Shown: positions 8,305-17,597 of the stretch, in pieces
How positions within the stretch are numbered: position 1 is the first letter of the stretch
Layout of the letters: the number at the start of each line of letters is the position of its first letter
NCBI GenBank assembly: GCA_023666275.1
Contig: JAMPCJ010000003.1
Location: forward strand, 124,001-188,000
Source: Treponema brennaborense
Lineage (GTDB): Bacteria > Spirochaetota > Spirochaetia > Treponematales > Treponemataceae
Reading direction: 5' to 3'
DNA length: 64,000 nucleotides
Position numbers and translations under genes: made by a program
Notes under the pieces: model-generated
Databases searched by the model: none
What the model was told of the DNA's origin: nothing
The model's input: only the letters and a program-made list of their open reading frames with translations

Positions 8305-9213
8305 ATGCCGATAAAAATACAGTCCGGTTTGCCTGCGAAAAGCGTGCTTGAACGGGAAAATATTTTTGTTATGACGAATTCGCGCGCGAAACAGCAGGAT
8401 ATTCGTCCGCTGCAAATCGCTATTGTCAATCTTATGCCGACAAAAATATCCACAGAAACGCAGCTGCTCCGCCTGCTCGGCAATACGCCGCTGCAAGCCG
8501 AAATATCGCTTGTGCACATGGAAGCGCATCATTCGAAGCATACCGGCGCGGAACATTTGGAAAAATTTTATATTACCTCGCAGGAAGCGCTTGAAAGAAA
8601 ATTTGACGGCATGATTATTACCGGAGCGCCGGTGGAACAGCTTCCGTTTGAAAATGTCGATTACTGGGATGATTTGCGCCGCATTATGGATTACGCGCGG
8701 CAGAACGTTTTTTGCACGCTGTACATTTGCTGGGGCGCGCAGGCAGGACTGTATCATCATTACGGCATTCAAAAATATCCGCTTGAAAAAAAAATGTCCG
8801 GCGTATATTTGCATTACCGCACTACGCACGCGGATCCGCTGCTGCGCGGGTTTGACGATGTGTTCCCTTCGCCTGTTTCCCGCTATACGGAAGTACGTGA
8901 AGCAGACATAGCAGCGTGTCCGCGGCTTACCGTGCTTGCCCGTTCCGACGAATCGGGAGTTTTGCTTGTCAAATCAAACGACAACCGCCAAATTTTTATG
9001 ACGGGGCATCTTGAATACGACGCCGACACATTGGCTTCGGAATATTTCCGCGATTTGCAGAAAGGGATTGCGCCTGAAATTCCGGCGCATTATTTCCCGT
9101 CGGATGATCCGCAGCTTGCTCCCTTATCCGTCTGGCGCAGTACAGCACATTTGTTTTATTCCAATTGGCTCAATTATTACGTGTACCAAGAAACGCCGTT
9201 TGAATTCGTATAA
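8305..9213 (+). CDS. metA: Homoserine O-acetyltransferase (MetA family)
   Basis: A 302-residue enzyme that acylates homoserine in the first committed step of methionine synthesis. The family opening MPIKIQSGLPAKSVLERENIF, the nucleophile Cys142 in ICWGAQAG, and the His-Glu pair in GHLEYD are all present. Residue 111 is glutamate (GAPVE). In this family Glu111 has been linked to acetyl-CoA and Gly111 to succinyl-CoA, so acetyltransfer is predicted despite the MetA name. The cytoplasmic enzyme stands alone, divergent from the hydrolase gene. No SAM riboswitch is possible in the 47-bp upstream gap. Confidence 0.96.
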   Translation: MPIKIQSGLPAKSVLERENIFVMTNSRAKQQDIRPLQIAIVNLMPTKISTETQLLRLLGNTPLQAEISLVHMEAHHSKHTGAEHLEKFYITSQEALERKFDGMIITGAPVEQLPFENVDYWDDLRRIMDYARQNVFCTLYICWGAQAGLYHHYGIQKYPLEKKMSGVYLHYRTTHADPLLRGFDDVFPSPVSRYTEVREADIAACPRLTVLARSDESGVLLVKSNDNRQIFMTGHLEYDADTLASEYFRDLQKGIAPEIPAHYFPSDDPQLAPLSVWRSTAHLFYSNWLNYYVYQETPFEFV

Positions 9214-9272
9214 ACTAAAGCGGATGCATGTTATGCTTTCAGAATAATGCGCCGCTGCATTTTTATGAAAAT

Positions 9273-9791
9273 TCAGTGCACAATAACGGCGGAGCCCTTT
9301 ATTTCTTTTTCTTTCGGTTCGCCGCCTTTATGTCCGATTGCCGCGCAGCCGTACACGCCGTGGTTTTCGGGAATGCCGAATTCGGTCAGCACCGCGCGCA
9401 CCGCCGGATCGTCATAACAGTCCAGCAGCTGATTTATCCACACGCAGCCGAGATTAAGCGATTCGCAGGCAAGATAAATGTTTTCCATGGCGCAGGCGTT
9501 GTCAACTTCGCGGAACTTGCTGTTTTTTTCGTTCGACGTGATGATGAGTACATCCGGATCATACATAGTGTATTCCGGACCGCGGCTGAGCGCTGCTGCG
9601 ACCGCGGCAGCAAGCTGCCGGATTTTATCTTTGTTTATCACTGCGGTGAAGCGCCATGTTTGTTTTCCCATGCCGGACGGCGCGGCGAGCGCACAGTCGA
9701 GAACAGTTCGAATATCTTGTTCCGAAACCGGCGCTCCGGTAAATGCGCGGCAGCTTCTCCGCCGCAAAATCGTTTCGATAGTTTGATTCAT
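9273..9791 (-). CDS. Nitroreductase family protein
   Basis: A 172-residue FMN-dependent oxidoreductase of the nitroreductase fold. It starts MNQTIETILRRRSCRAFTGAPV with the arginine cluster (RRSCR) that binds FMN phosphate, has the APSGMGKQTWRF segment, and a later NIYLACESLNLGCVWI helix typical of small nitroreductases. The C-terminal motif PENHGVYGCAAIGHKG matches the usual flavin-contact strand. The physiological substrate is unknown. AGGAG lies close before the ATG. It is transcribed convergently with metA and has no operon partner. Confidence 0.92.
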   Translation of the reverse strand: MNQTIETILRRRSCRAFTGAPVSEQDIRTVLDCALAAPSGMGKQTWRFTAVINKDKIRQLAAAVAAALSRGPEYTMYDPDVLIITSNEKNSKFREVDNACAMENIYLACESLNLGCVWINQLLDCYDDPAVRAVLTEFGIPENHGVYGCAAIGHKGGEPKEKEIKGSAVIVH

Positions 9792-9971
9792 CTGCTGCTC
9801 CTGTAAAATCGGGAATGATGTTTGTCTTCAGACAAAATACAAGCATACTGTTTTTTTGAAAAATTTGCAGCGGTACATACTTGTTTTTTGTCAGCGACAA
9901 TATATTTTAAAATTTGCTTTATGAAAAGCGGTTTTTCGGAACGGCAAAACGGGTTCCTCGGTGTTTGTGCG

Positions 9972-10000
9972 TTGCAGTGTGCTTTTTTTTCCGTTATACT
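9972..10000 (+). promoter_or_regulatory. Promoter of the TIM-barrel isomerase gene
   Basis: A -35 of TTGCAG (9972-9977) and a -10 of TATACT (9995-10000) are separated by exactly 17 bp. The transcript would start near 10007, leaving a leader of about 48 nt that carries a normal AGGAG. Confidence 0.75.
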
Positions 10001-10054
10001 GAATGCATCTTCTGAAAGCGTTAAATCATCGTTGAAAAAACACAGGAGCACAGT

Positions 10055-10882
10055 ATGAAGTTATGCATCAGACCTCATGATGTCGGCAAATCATCCGCCG
10101 CCGAACTTGGGAAAAAAATCAAAGAATTGGGTTTCGACGGCGTGCAGCTTGCAATTGCAAAAGCAATTGAGGGACAAAACGGAGAGCCGGATACGCTGAC
10201 TCCGGCTGTTGCAAAAGAAATAGCAGACGGTTTCCGTTCAAACGGCGTGGAAATCGCTTTGCTCGGCGCGTATTTCAATCCGGTGCACAGCAACAGAGAA
10301 AAAGCAATGAAAGGCGCCGCAAAATTTATCGATCACTTGAAAAAAGCCTCGTTGTTCGGTACATCGTTTGTGGCAACGGAAACGGGTTCATATAACGACG
10401 ATAAATGGACATACAATCCGAAAAATCAGACGGAAGAAGCGTTTCAATTGGTAAAAGAAACGTTTGCGCCGATTGCTGCCGCTGCCGAAAATGCGGGCGC
10501 ATATATGGTTATTGAAGGCGCATGGCATCACTGCATGTATTGTCCGCGGCAGCTTAAACGGCTGTTTGATGAATTGGACAACGGACATATCCGCATTACC
10601 ATGGATATTCTTAATTATTTATACATCGGCAATTACGACCGGCGCGCGGAAATTTTCGAAGAAGCGCTTGAATTGTTCGGCAGCAATATTCAGGTGTTTC
10701 ACCTTAAGGATTTTGTTCCGGAAAACGACAAACTTAGGGAAGTGCCGCTTGGTCAGGGCATTATGGGCTGGGATACGTTTCTCCCCGCGATTCAAAAAGC
10801 CCGTCCGGATGCGTATTTGGTTTTTGAAGGCGTGCCTGATATTGAAAACAGCCTGAAATATGTAAAATCGATTCTTTCCTGA
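10055..10882 (+). CDS. Sugar phosphate isomerase/epimerase-like TIM-barrel protein
   Basis: A 275-residue protein of the xylose isomerase-like (AP endonuclease 2) TIM-barrel superfamily. Metal-binding acidic and histidine residues fall in the expected strands: YMVIEGAWHH, ITMDILNYL, VFHLKDF and the late VFEGV. The opening MKLCIRPHDVGKSSAAELG and LGFDGVQLAI match hypothetical family members that act on sugars or sugar phosphates. The exact substrate cannot be inferred; the neighbours give no pathway hint. AGGAG stands seven bases before the ATG and a good 17-spaced promoter lies upstream. Confidence 0.85.
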   Translation: MKLCIRPHDVGKSSAAELGKKIKELGFDGVQLAIAKAIEGQNGEPDTLTPAVAKEIADGFRSNGVEIALLGAYFNPVHSNREKAMKGAAKFIDHLKKASLFGTSFVATETGSYNDDKWTYNPKNQTEEAFQLVKETFAPIAAAAENAGAYMVIEGAWHHCMYCPRQLKRLFDELDNGHIRITMDILNYLYIGNYDRRAEIFEEALELFGSNIQVFHLKDFVPENDKLREVPLGQGIMGWDTFLPAIQKARPDAYLVFEGVPDIENSLKYVKSILS

Positions 10883-10942
10883 AAACGCGGAAAGACTGCC
10901 GCCGATTCAGAAAAATCATGTCGGCTTTAACGGAGGTGTGTT

Positions 10943-11764
10943 TTGGCAGAATGTTCACATAATTGCGATTCATGCGCCGAAGATTGTGCTGATCGCGAAA
11001 AAACGGATTTTCATGAAAATCCGCATCGGAAAAGTTCCATAAAAAAAGTTATCGGCGTAGTAAGCGGCAAAGGCGGTGTCGGAAAATCGATTGTTACATC
11101 GATGCTTGCTGTATTGGCGGCGCGCAGCGGAAAACGTGCCGCGATTCTTGATGCCGACATAACCGGTCCTTCTATTCCGAAAGCATTCGGAATTACCGCG
11201 CGCGCATGTGCCGATGACGACGGCATGATGCCGGTTTTATCGAAAAGCGGCATCCAAATTATGTCGCTTAATTTGCTGCTCGAACACGACAATGATCCCG
11301 TCGTGTGGCGCGGACCGGTGATTGCCGGCGCGGTCAAGCAGTTTTGGACGGATGTCATCTGGGAAAATGTGGATATTATGTTTATTGATATGCCGCCCGG
11401 AACCGGCGATGTACCGCTGACTGTTTTTCAAAGCATTCGAACGGACGGCATAATTATTGTTACTTCTCCGCAGGAGCTGGTAAAAATGATTGTCGGCAAA
11501 GCGGTAAAAATGGCGCACATGATGAATATTCCGGTTTTAGGCTTGGTTGAAAATATGAGTTATGCGGAATGTCCCGACTGCGGGGAAAAAATCGAGATTT
11601 TCGGCAAAAGCCGCGTGCAGGAAACGGCTGCGGAATTCGGAATAAAAAATACCGCCGCCATTCCGCTTCGCCCTGAATTAGCCGCTCTTGTAGACACCGG
11701 AAAAATAGAAGATTTTTCCGGTTCCTGGCTGGATGCGGTAATCCGGGATTCAGCGGAATGCTGA
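10943..11764 (+). CDS. Mrp/NBP35-type P-loop ATPase, Fe-S carrier
   Basis: A 273-residue member of the Mrp/ApbC/Nbp35 family, which binds and delivers Fe-S clusters. The deviant Walker A is GVVSGKGGVGKSIVTSML, and the paired cysteines CPDC near the C-terminus are the bridging cluster ligands. The N-terminus carries four more cysteines (AECSHNCDSCAEDC), resembling the Nbp35-type N-terminal cluster rather than the plain Mrp form. The start is TTG at 10943, supported by GGAGG six bases upstream. It is in the same direction as the isomerase gene 60 bp upstream and may share its transcript. Confidence 0.92.
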   Translation: MAECSHNCDSCAEDCADREKTDFHENPHRKSSIKKVIGVVSGKGGVGKSIVTSMLAVLAARSGKRAAILDADITGPSIPKAFGITARACADDDGMMPVLSKSGIQIMSLNLLLEHDNDPVVWRGPVIAGAVKQFWTDVIWENVDIMFIDMPPGTGDVPLTVFQSIRTDGIIIVTSPQELVKMIVGKAVKMAHMMNIPVLGLVENMSYAECPDCGEKIEIFGKSRVQETAAEFGIKNTAAIPLRPELAALVDTGKIEDFSGSWLDAVIRDSAEC

Positions 11765-11783
11765 CAACCGCCGCAGCGCAAAA

Positions 11784-12524
11784 TTAGGCGTTCGTCAAAG
11801 TCAGTTCTTTGAGCCGTGCTATGTCCGCATCGGAAAAATCGTACTTGGCAAGATAATCCGCGAGATTGATTTCTTTAAAAAATGCAACCAGCTGTTCCAT
11901 ATTTTCCGCGTCGGAAAACAGCAGCGGCTGCAAATCTTTGAAATTCGGCATGGTATCTTGAAAGCGGAAAAAACCGCGCCGGTTATATGTGTACGATACT
12001 TCATATTCGGCAACGATGTCGGCAGAATCTGCGCCGAGCAGAAAAAGCAGCGCGGCGGCGAGCACGCCGGTTCTGTCTTTGCCCGCGGTGCAATGGAATA
12101 ATACCGCGCCTTTTTCGAGTCCGCAGAGTACCTCTTTCAGCGCGCAGACAAGAAGCTGCGGCGTATCCAAAAGCATGCTGCGGTATCCTGTCGTTAAACT
12201 GCCGCCGAATGCCTTGCGGGCGGCAGTAACTTCATCTTCGTTTTGATCGGGAAGTCTGTCTTTCTGCATGGAACAATGGATGCTTTTTATGGAATTCGGC
12301 GGCGTTTCTTTGCAGCGTGCGCGTTCCGCGGAGCTGCGCAAATCAATGACGGTTTTGATGCCTGCGTCTTCGAGCCGCTTCCATTCCTGCGGCGAAAGTC
12401 CGTGCAGGGAATCGCTTCGGTACAATCGCTGCCATTCGGTAACGCGTCCGTCTGCCGTTTCTATGCCGCCCATATCGCGCACGTTGTATGCGTGTTCAAG
12501 TTTCAGTCTTTTTACGGGTATCAT
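11784..12524 (-). CDS. Tyrosine-specific protein phosphatase (Y_phosphatase3 type)
   Basis: A 246-residue cysteine-based phosphatase. The P-loop is HCTAGKDRTGV, the CX5R motif with lysine after glycine that marks the LipA/PtpB-like bacterial branch, which can also act on phosphoinositides. The N-terminal N-V-R-D-M-G-G segment and the YRSD motif are typical of the same family. It has no signal peptide, so it should be cytoplasmic. It follows the fused peptide-ABC ATPase gene by 13 bp, with GGAAGGA before its ATG, and so is the last gene of that operon. Why a phosphatase sits with a peptide importer is unclear. Confidence 0.9.
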   Translation of the reverse strand: MIPVKRLKLEHAYNVRDMGGIETADGRVTEWQRLYRSDSLHGLSPQEWKRLEDAGIKTVIDLRSSAERARCKETPPNSIKSIHCSMQKDRLPDQNEDEVTAARKAFGGSLTTGYRSMLLDTPQLLVCALKEVLCGLEKGAVLFHCTAGKDRTGVLAAALLFLLGADSADIVAEYEVSYTYNRRGFFRFQDTMPNFKDLQPLLFSDAENMEQLVAFFKEINLADYLAKYDFSDADIARLKELTLTNA

Positions 12525-12537
12525 TTTCAGTCCTTCC

Positions 12538-14136
12538 TTAATCGTATTTTCCTAAAAGCATATTTTTTCCGGCGGCGAGCAGGTGTTTTGTGTATGAATG
12601 CTGCGGGGAAAAATATATATCATCCGCATTTCCTTGTTCGACAATTTTCCCTTGGCACATAACAGTTATTGTATCGCAAAAAGAGTGAACAACGGAAAGA
12701 TTATGGGAAATAAATAATATCGAGATGCCGAGCGTTTTATTCAGCCGCGCGAGCAATTTGAGGATTTGCGCCTGTACGGGCGGATCCAGTGCGGAAACCG
12801 CTTCATCCGCAATGAGAATATCGGGCGACAGCATCAAGGCACTGCCGATAGCAATCCGCTGCTTTTGCCCGCCGCTTAATTCATGCGGATACCTGTCAGC
12901 GTATTCCGCTTCGAGTTCCATTAAACGGAGCATGTCGAGCGCTTTTGTCCGCCGTTCCGCGGATGTCCCGAGTCGATGGGTGTACAGCGGTTCCTGCAGT
13001 ATTTGCAGAACCGTGCGGCGCGGATTCAATGCCTGCGCCGGATTCTGAAAAATCATCTGAATGGTTCCCGCAGTTTTGCGCCGCGTGTTTTTCGTGTTTT
13101 TTCCGCGATTTTGCGGCGCGCTTCCGCAGCATCGGATTGTTCCTGTGTACGCAGTGTCAAGGTTTGCGATGCAGCGGGCAAGCGTTGTTTTTCCGCATCC
13201 GGATTCTCCGACAATTCCCGCAATTTCTCCTTTCCGCAGCGAAAACGAAACGCCGTTCAGCGCCGTTTTTGCGGGCTTTCCGTAATGTCTGCATACATCG
13301 CGGACTTCGAGAATTGTTTCGCCTGACGGACAAAACGGCATTTTTTTTTCTTGCTTGGGAACGGACAAAACGAGTGCTTTTGTGCATTCATGACGCGGAT
13401 GCATAAAAATTTCGCGGACGGAATTCGTTTCCGCAATGCTGCCGTTGTTCATAACAGCGACTTTTTCGCATAATCCGGCGACAGTTTCGAGATCGTGCGA
13501 AATAAACAAAACGGATGTGTTTGTTTCCCTGCATGCGGATTTCAGCTGCTCCAATATTCCATAGCGAATGCACGCATCGAGCGCGGTTGTCGGTTCGTCT
13601 GCAATCAGCAAAGCCGGTTTGCATATAAGCGCGAGCGCAATCATAACCCGCTGGCATAATCCGCCGGAAAGCTGATGCGGGAAAAACGAATATAATTTTT
13701 CGCATTCCGGAAGTCCCGCCCGTTCCATTGCCTCAAGTACAAACGGATATGCTTGTTTTTCGGAAAAATGCCGATGCACGCGCAGCGGTTCGGAAATTTG
13801 TCTGCCGACCGGAACAAGCGGATTGAGAGAAGATGCCGGTTCCTGAAAAATCATGGATATAACGCTGCCGCCGAGTTTCCGCCGTTCGCGTTTTTTGAGC
13901 GCAAGCACGTCTCTCCCGCATACGGTTATCGAGCCTCCGCTAATTTGCGCTGTGTCCGGCAGCAGCCCCGCGACAGCAAGCGCGGTTATTGTTTTTCCGC
14001 ATCCGGATGCTCCGACAAGCGCTGTCATCTGTCCTTTTTCAACGGATAAATTCATGTTTTGCACGACAATATGTTTTCTGCTTGTATCCGCGTGAAACGT
14101 AATTTCAAGATTTTTAACGGACAATATTTCATTCAT
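12538..14136 (-). CDS. Peptide/nickel ABC transporter, two ATPase domains fused (DppD-DppF)
   Basis: A 532-residue cytoplasmic protein with two complete ABC ATPases in one chain. Domain 1 has Walker A GASGCGKT and signature LSGGLCQR; domain 2 has GESGCGKT and LSGGQKQR, each with a downstream Walker B (LLIADEPTTALD, ILIADEAVSALD). In most peptide importers these are two separate proteins; here they serve together as the nucleotide-binding pair. The gene overlaps the end of the permease gene by eight bases, so translation is probably coupled. This architecture is also known from other peptide and glutathione importers (GsiA-like), so the fusion by itself is not novel. Confidence 0.94.
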   Translation of the reverse strand: MNEILSVKNLEITFHADTSRKHIVVQNMNLSVEKGQMTALVGASGCGKTITALAVAGLLPDTAQISGGSITVCGRDVLALKKRERRKLGGSVISMIFQEPASSLNPLVPVGRQISEPLRVHRHFSEKQAYPFVLEAMERAGLPECEKLYSFFPHQLSGGLCQRVMIALALICKPALLIADEPTTALDACIRYGILEQLKSACRETNTSVLFISHDLETVAGLCEKVAVMNNGSIAETNSVREIFMHPRHECTKALVLSVPKQEKKMPFCPSGETILEVRDVCRHYGKPAKTALNGVSFSLRKGEIAGIVGESGCGKTTLARCIANLDTAYTGTIRCCGSAPQNRGKNTKNTRRKTAGTIQMIFQNPAQALNPRRTVLQILQEPLYTHRLGTSAERRTKALDMLRLMELEAEYADRYPHELSGGQKQRIAIGSALMLSPDILIADEAVSALDPPVQAQILKLLARLNKTLGISILFISHNLSVVHSFCDTITVMCQGKIVEQGNADDIYFSPQHSYTKHLLAAGKNMLLGKYD

Positions 14137-14926
14137 AGTCTGCCCGCGCCAATCCTGCGCTCAAGCTGTAAAAACAGAAAACGGCAAGTACTATCACCGT
14201 TCCGGGAAAAATGCACATCCATGGCGCGCGCAGCATGTTGGACTGCGCTTCGGAAAGCATTCTGCCGAGGCTTGCGTCCGGCGGCTGAATGCCGAGCCCC
14301 AGAAAACTCAGCGCCGCTTCGGAAAGCATTGCCTGTGCAAATCCCGTCGCCGCCGCGGAAAGCAGTTCCGGCACGATATTCGGCAGAATGTGCACAAACA
14401 TAATTCTGAACGGTCCCGCGCCGGCAAGTGCCGCTGCCTGTACATATTCACGTTTCTGCTGTGCCAAATAACACCCTCTGATGACGCGCGCGTATACAGG
14501 CACGAACAAAATGCCAAGCGCGCAGATAATTTGCGGCAGCCCTGCGCCGGCAGCACTGACAATTACCAATGCCACGAGAATTCCGGGAAATGATTTTATG
14601 ATATCGCAGCAGCGCATGCATATTTCATCGAATATTCCGCCGAACCAGCTTGCCGACGCGCCTGCCGCGGTACCGACTGCGCCGCCGAATGCAACAGCAA
14701 AAAGCGCTGTCAGCAGTGAATTTATAAGTCCGTATGCCGACCGTGATAATATATCCCTGCCGAAGTTATCTGTTCCGAATATATGCCGGATTGACGGCGG
14801 CGCAAATCGTTCGGAAAGATTCATATCATTCGGGGCGGCTCCGAAAAACACGGCATACGCAAGCAGGAGTGCAAGCAGCGCCGCGGAAAATATGCCGGCA
14901 TACATATTGTAATTTTTGGCTTTCAT
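14129..14926 (-). CDS. Peptide ABC transporter permease, DppC-like
   Basis: A 265-residue inner-membrane protein with about six hydrophobic segments. It has the DppC-type early loop (HIFGTDNFGRDILSRSAYGL) and the EAA motif region (AAALAGAGPFRIMFVHILPN) that couples to the ATPase. A C-terminal ALSFLGLGIQPPDASLG is strongly conserved in this family. The start overlaps the preceding permease stop by four bases (ATGA), typical of tightly coupled operons. It forms the transmembrane channel together with the DppB-like protein encoded just before it. Confidence 0.94.
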   Translation of the reverse strand: MKAKNYNMYAGIFSAALLALLLAYAVFFGAAPNDMNLSERFAPPSIRHIFGTDNFGRDILSRSAYGLINSLLTALFAVAFGGAVGTAAGASASWFGGIFDEICMRCCDIIKSFPGILVALVIVSAAGAGLPQIICALGILFVPVYARVIRGCYLAQQKREYVQAAALAGAGPFRIMFVHILPNIVPELLSAAATGFAQAMLSEAALSFLGLGIQPPDASLGRMLSEAQSNMLRAPWMCIFPGTVIVLAVFCFYSLSAGLARADYE

Positions 14927-15894
14927 TTTGGCGCCGCTCCTATCCGAATACGGGGATCGATGCAGCTGTACAGTATATCAACTGCAAAATTGACGATAAC
15001 GACAATGGCGGCGGAAAAAACAACAAGCGTTTCAAGCAGCGGAAAATCACGCGCATTTATTGCCGATACAAGGAGCTGACCCGTTCCCGGAACAGAAAAA
15101 ATCTGTTCCACAACGATGCTTCCCGAAAGCATGTTCGAAACCATCATGCCGATAACGGTAACGGCAGTCAGCGCCGAATTTCTGAAGACATGGAACAGCA
15201 CTATCCATGTTTCACCGCAGCCCTTGCTTCGAGCCGTCCGGATATATCCCGATGACAGCTCGGAAAATGCGGACGAACTGATGTATTTTATCAAAACCGC
15301 ACTGTTCGGAACGGCAATTGCCGCGGCCGGCCACAAAAGATACTGCATAAACGGCACAAATCCCTGTGACGGCGGAATAAATCTCCCCGGATGAAACAGG
15401 TGAAATATAATGCCGCACACATACAGCACAATCATGCTGAGAAAAAACGGCGGAACGGCAGTGCAGATGCTGCTTGCCGCCGTGATAATTTTTTCCGGCA
15501 GCCGAGCATGAAAGCGTGCGCACAAAAGTCCCGCAGGAAACGCAATTGCAAGTGCAAATGCCAATGAAAAGAACGAAAGCGCCGCCGTAACCGGAAGACG
15601 TTCGCGGACAAGTTCTGCTACCGGCAGCTGATATTTTATGGAAGTTCCGAAGTTGCCCCGAAACAAGCCGCTTATCCAAAGCAAATATCTGACTGCCGGC
15701 GGCTTGTCAAGCGAAAGTTCTTCGGATAAAGCAGCGGCTCGTTCCGGGTCGGCATCGGTGCCGAGCATAACCGTAATCGGATCGCCGGGCAGAATATTGC
15801 ATGCCAAAAATGTCAGCAGAGAAATCGATATCAGTACAATGACAAATGAAACTGTTTTTCCCGCTATATATCGTATCACCCGGCGTCCGTCCAA
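14923..15894 (-). CDS. Peptide ABC transporter permease, DppB-like
   Basis: A 323-residue membrane protein opening with a helix rich in Ile/Val/Ser, then NILPGDPITVMLGTDAD, the standard DppB N-terminal motif. The EAA loop is YIRTARSKGCGETWIVLFHV and the C-terminus has VEQIFSVPGTGQLLVSAI, both typical. The start is not certain: the frame opens with TTG at 15894 with AGGA very close, and a GTG at 15879 would give MIRYIAGKT, closer to family N-termini. It lies 9 bp after the binding-protein gene. Confidence 0.92.
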   Translation of the reverse strand: MDGRRVIRYIAGKTVSFVIVLISISLLTFLACNILPGDPITVMLGTDADPERAAALSEELSLDKPPAVRYLLWISGLFRGNFGTSIKYQLPVAELVRERLPVTAALSFFSLAFALAIAFPAGLLCARFHARLPEKIITAASSICTAVPPFFLSMIVLYVCGIIFHLFHPGRFIPPSQGFVPFMQYLLWPAAAIAVPNSAVLIKYISSSAFSELSSGYIRTARSKGCGETWIVLFHVFRNSALTAVTVIGMMVSNMLSGSIVVEQIFSVPGTGQLLVSAINARDFPLLETLVVFSAAIVVIVNFAVDILYSCIDPRIRIGAAPK

Positions 15895-15903
15895 TATCCT
15901 GAT

Positions 15904-17478
15904 TTAGTTTTCCGTGTAATACACCGTGGAAAGATCCTGGACGTACAGCGGATACGGATAATATCCGGCGATGTTCGGCTTCATGACATTCAAAAACTGC
16001 GGGTCTTGAATAAAAACGGCCGCCGCGTCGTCATTCAGGATTTTCTGCAGTTCGCGGTATTTTTTGACACTTTCCGCGTCGTTTGTTTCCGTGTCTGCGG
16101 AAGCGTACAGCGCGTCATATTCGGCGTTCGAGAAATTCAGAAAATTTTTGGCATCGCCGGAAACATAGCGCGAAAGCCATCTGCGCGGAGAAAGTTCGCC
16201 GGAAATTCCGACGATTGTTCCTTCGTATTTACGCTGTCTGTACACTTCGGAAAGCCACACGCCCCATTCTATTTTTTCTATTTTCGCGGTGATTCCCGCT
16301 TCCGCAAGCTGCGCCGCAGCAAGTTCCGCCGTGTACACATGGAAACCGTAATTCGACGGAACTCGGATGGTAAATGAAAAACCGTCGGGATAGCCGGCTT
16401 CCGTCAAGAGCGCTTTTGCTTTTTCCGTGTCCGCGCGGTAATTATCGCATAATGCTTCATTGAAATATTTTTTGAAGCCGGGAATAACCGCGGAACCTAT
16501 TTTCGTTCCGTAGCCGTTTGATACAACTTCGATAATCTGATCTACATCGACAGCGTAATTCACCGCCTGCCGCACGCGTGCATCATCAAACGGTGCGGCG
16601 GCATTATTCAGCGCGAGCATCTGTACTATATTCCGGTATCCGGGAATAAGCACGAAGCTGTCTTTTAATTCGCCGAAATGCGTTGTGTCCATATTCGGAA
16701 ACAAATCAATTCCGCCGGCAAGCAAATCCATGTAGGCGGCGTCCGGATTGTTGTAAAGCTTGAAAATAACTTTGTCCAGATATACGGAATCGGCATCGCG
16801 GTATTCCGCGAATTTTTCCAGCACAACGTTTTGCTGCACGGAATACGATGCAAAGGCAAACGGACCGGTTCCCACCGGACGGACGCTTGATTCCGTATAA
16901 TTTTCCGGAATGACGGCGGTAAAATCCGTGGTCAAAAACGGCAGCAAATCCGTGTCGCTTTCTTTCAGTTCGATGACAACGTAATTCCCATCCTGCCGTA
17001 TGGCGGAAATATTTTTGAACACGGAAGCCCGCTTGGAATCGACTGCCTTTTTCAGCGAATATATAACATCGGATACGGAAACGTCCGCGCCGTTGTGGAA
17101 TTTCATGTTTTCCCTGATTTTGAATGTGTACGTTTTGGCGTCGGAAGAAACAGTATACGATTCCGCGGCGGCGGGCACTACGCTTCCGGCGGCGTCATAC
17201 TTAAATAATCCCTCGAATATATTGAATAAAATTTCCGATGTGCCGGCGGCTTCCGCCAAATACGGATCGAGAGAATCTATTTCATTGCATACCGCAACCG
17301 TTACGGTGCCGCCGTGTTTCGGCTTGCCGGACGGAACCGGCAGTCCGCCGGATATGCCGGCGTTTTCTGCGGAGCGTGCCGCTGTCTGCGGGGCAGTCCC
17401 GCTGCGGGAACATGCGCTGCATGCCAAACCGATTGCCGCGGCAAAAAAAGCGGTGTATAATCCGAAATTTTTCTTCAT
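15904..17478 (-). CDS. Peptide-binding lipoprotein of ABC importer (SBP family 5)
   Basis: A 524-residue extracytoplasmic solute-binding protein. The N-terminus MKKNFGLYTAFFAAAIGLACSACSRSG is a lipoprotein signal peptide with cysteine at the cleavage site, so it is anchored outside the inner membrane. The body carries the family 5 signature region (YTFKIRENMKFHNGADVSV) and late conserved GTIVGISGELSPRRW. It captures oligopeptides or similar ligands for the DppB/DppC/ATPase complex encoded downstream. I chose the ATG at 17478, which has AAAGGA upstream; the frame extends 14 residues further but that extension lacks signal-peptide character. First gene of the operon. Confidence 0.93.
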   Translation of the reverse strand: MKKNFGLYTAFFAAAIGLACSACSRSGTAPQTAARSAENAGISGGLPVPSGKPKHGGTVTVAVCNEIDSLDPYLAEAAGTSEILFNIFEGLFKYDAAGSVVPAAAESYTVSSDAKTYTFKIRENMKFHNGADVSVSDVIYSLKKAVDSKRASVFKNISAIRQDGNYVVIELKESDTDLLPFLTTDFTAVIPENYTESSVRPVGTGPFAFASYSVQQNVVLEKFAEYRDADSVYLDKVIFKLYNNPDAAYMDLLAGGIDLFPNMDTTHFGELKDSFVLIPGYRNIVQMLALNNAAAPFDDARVRQAVNYAVDVDQIIEVVSNGYGTKIGSAVIPGFKKYFNEALCDNYRADTEKAKALLTEAGYPDGFSFTIRVPSNYGFHVYTAELAAAQLAEAGITAKIEKIEWGVWLSEVYRQRKYEGTIVGISGELSPRRWLSRYVSGDAKNFLNFSNAEYDALYASADTETNDAESVKKYRELQKILNDDAAAVFIQDPQFLNVMKPNIAGYYPYPLYVQDLSTVYYTEN

Positions 17479-17597
17479 GCTGTATCCTTTTATGTTATTA
17501 AATTTTGCTTTTAATAACATTTTTTATCATATTTTGTCAACATAACGAATATTATACGGAATTATATTGCGCATAAAGGATTGTTTTACAAAGTCTT

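Noticed and set aside
12538-14136. Fused peptide-ABC ATPase as a novel architecture
   Set aside because: Double-ATPase chains are known in other peptide and glutathione importers.
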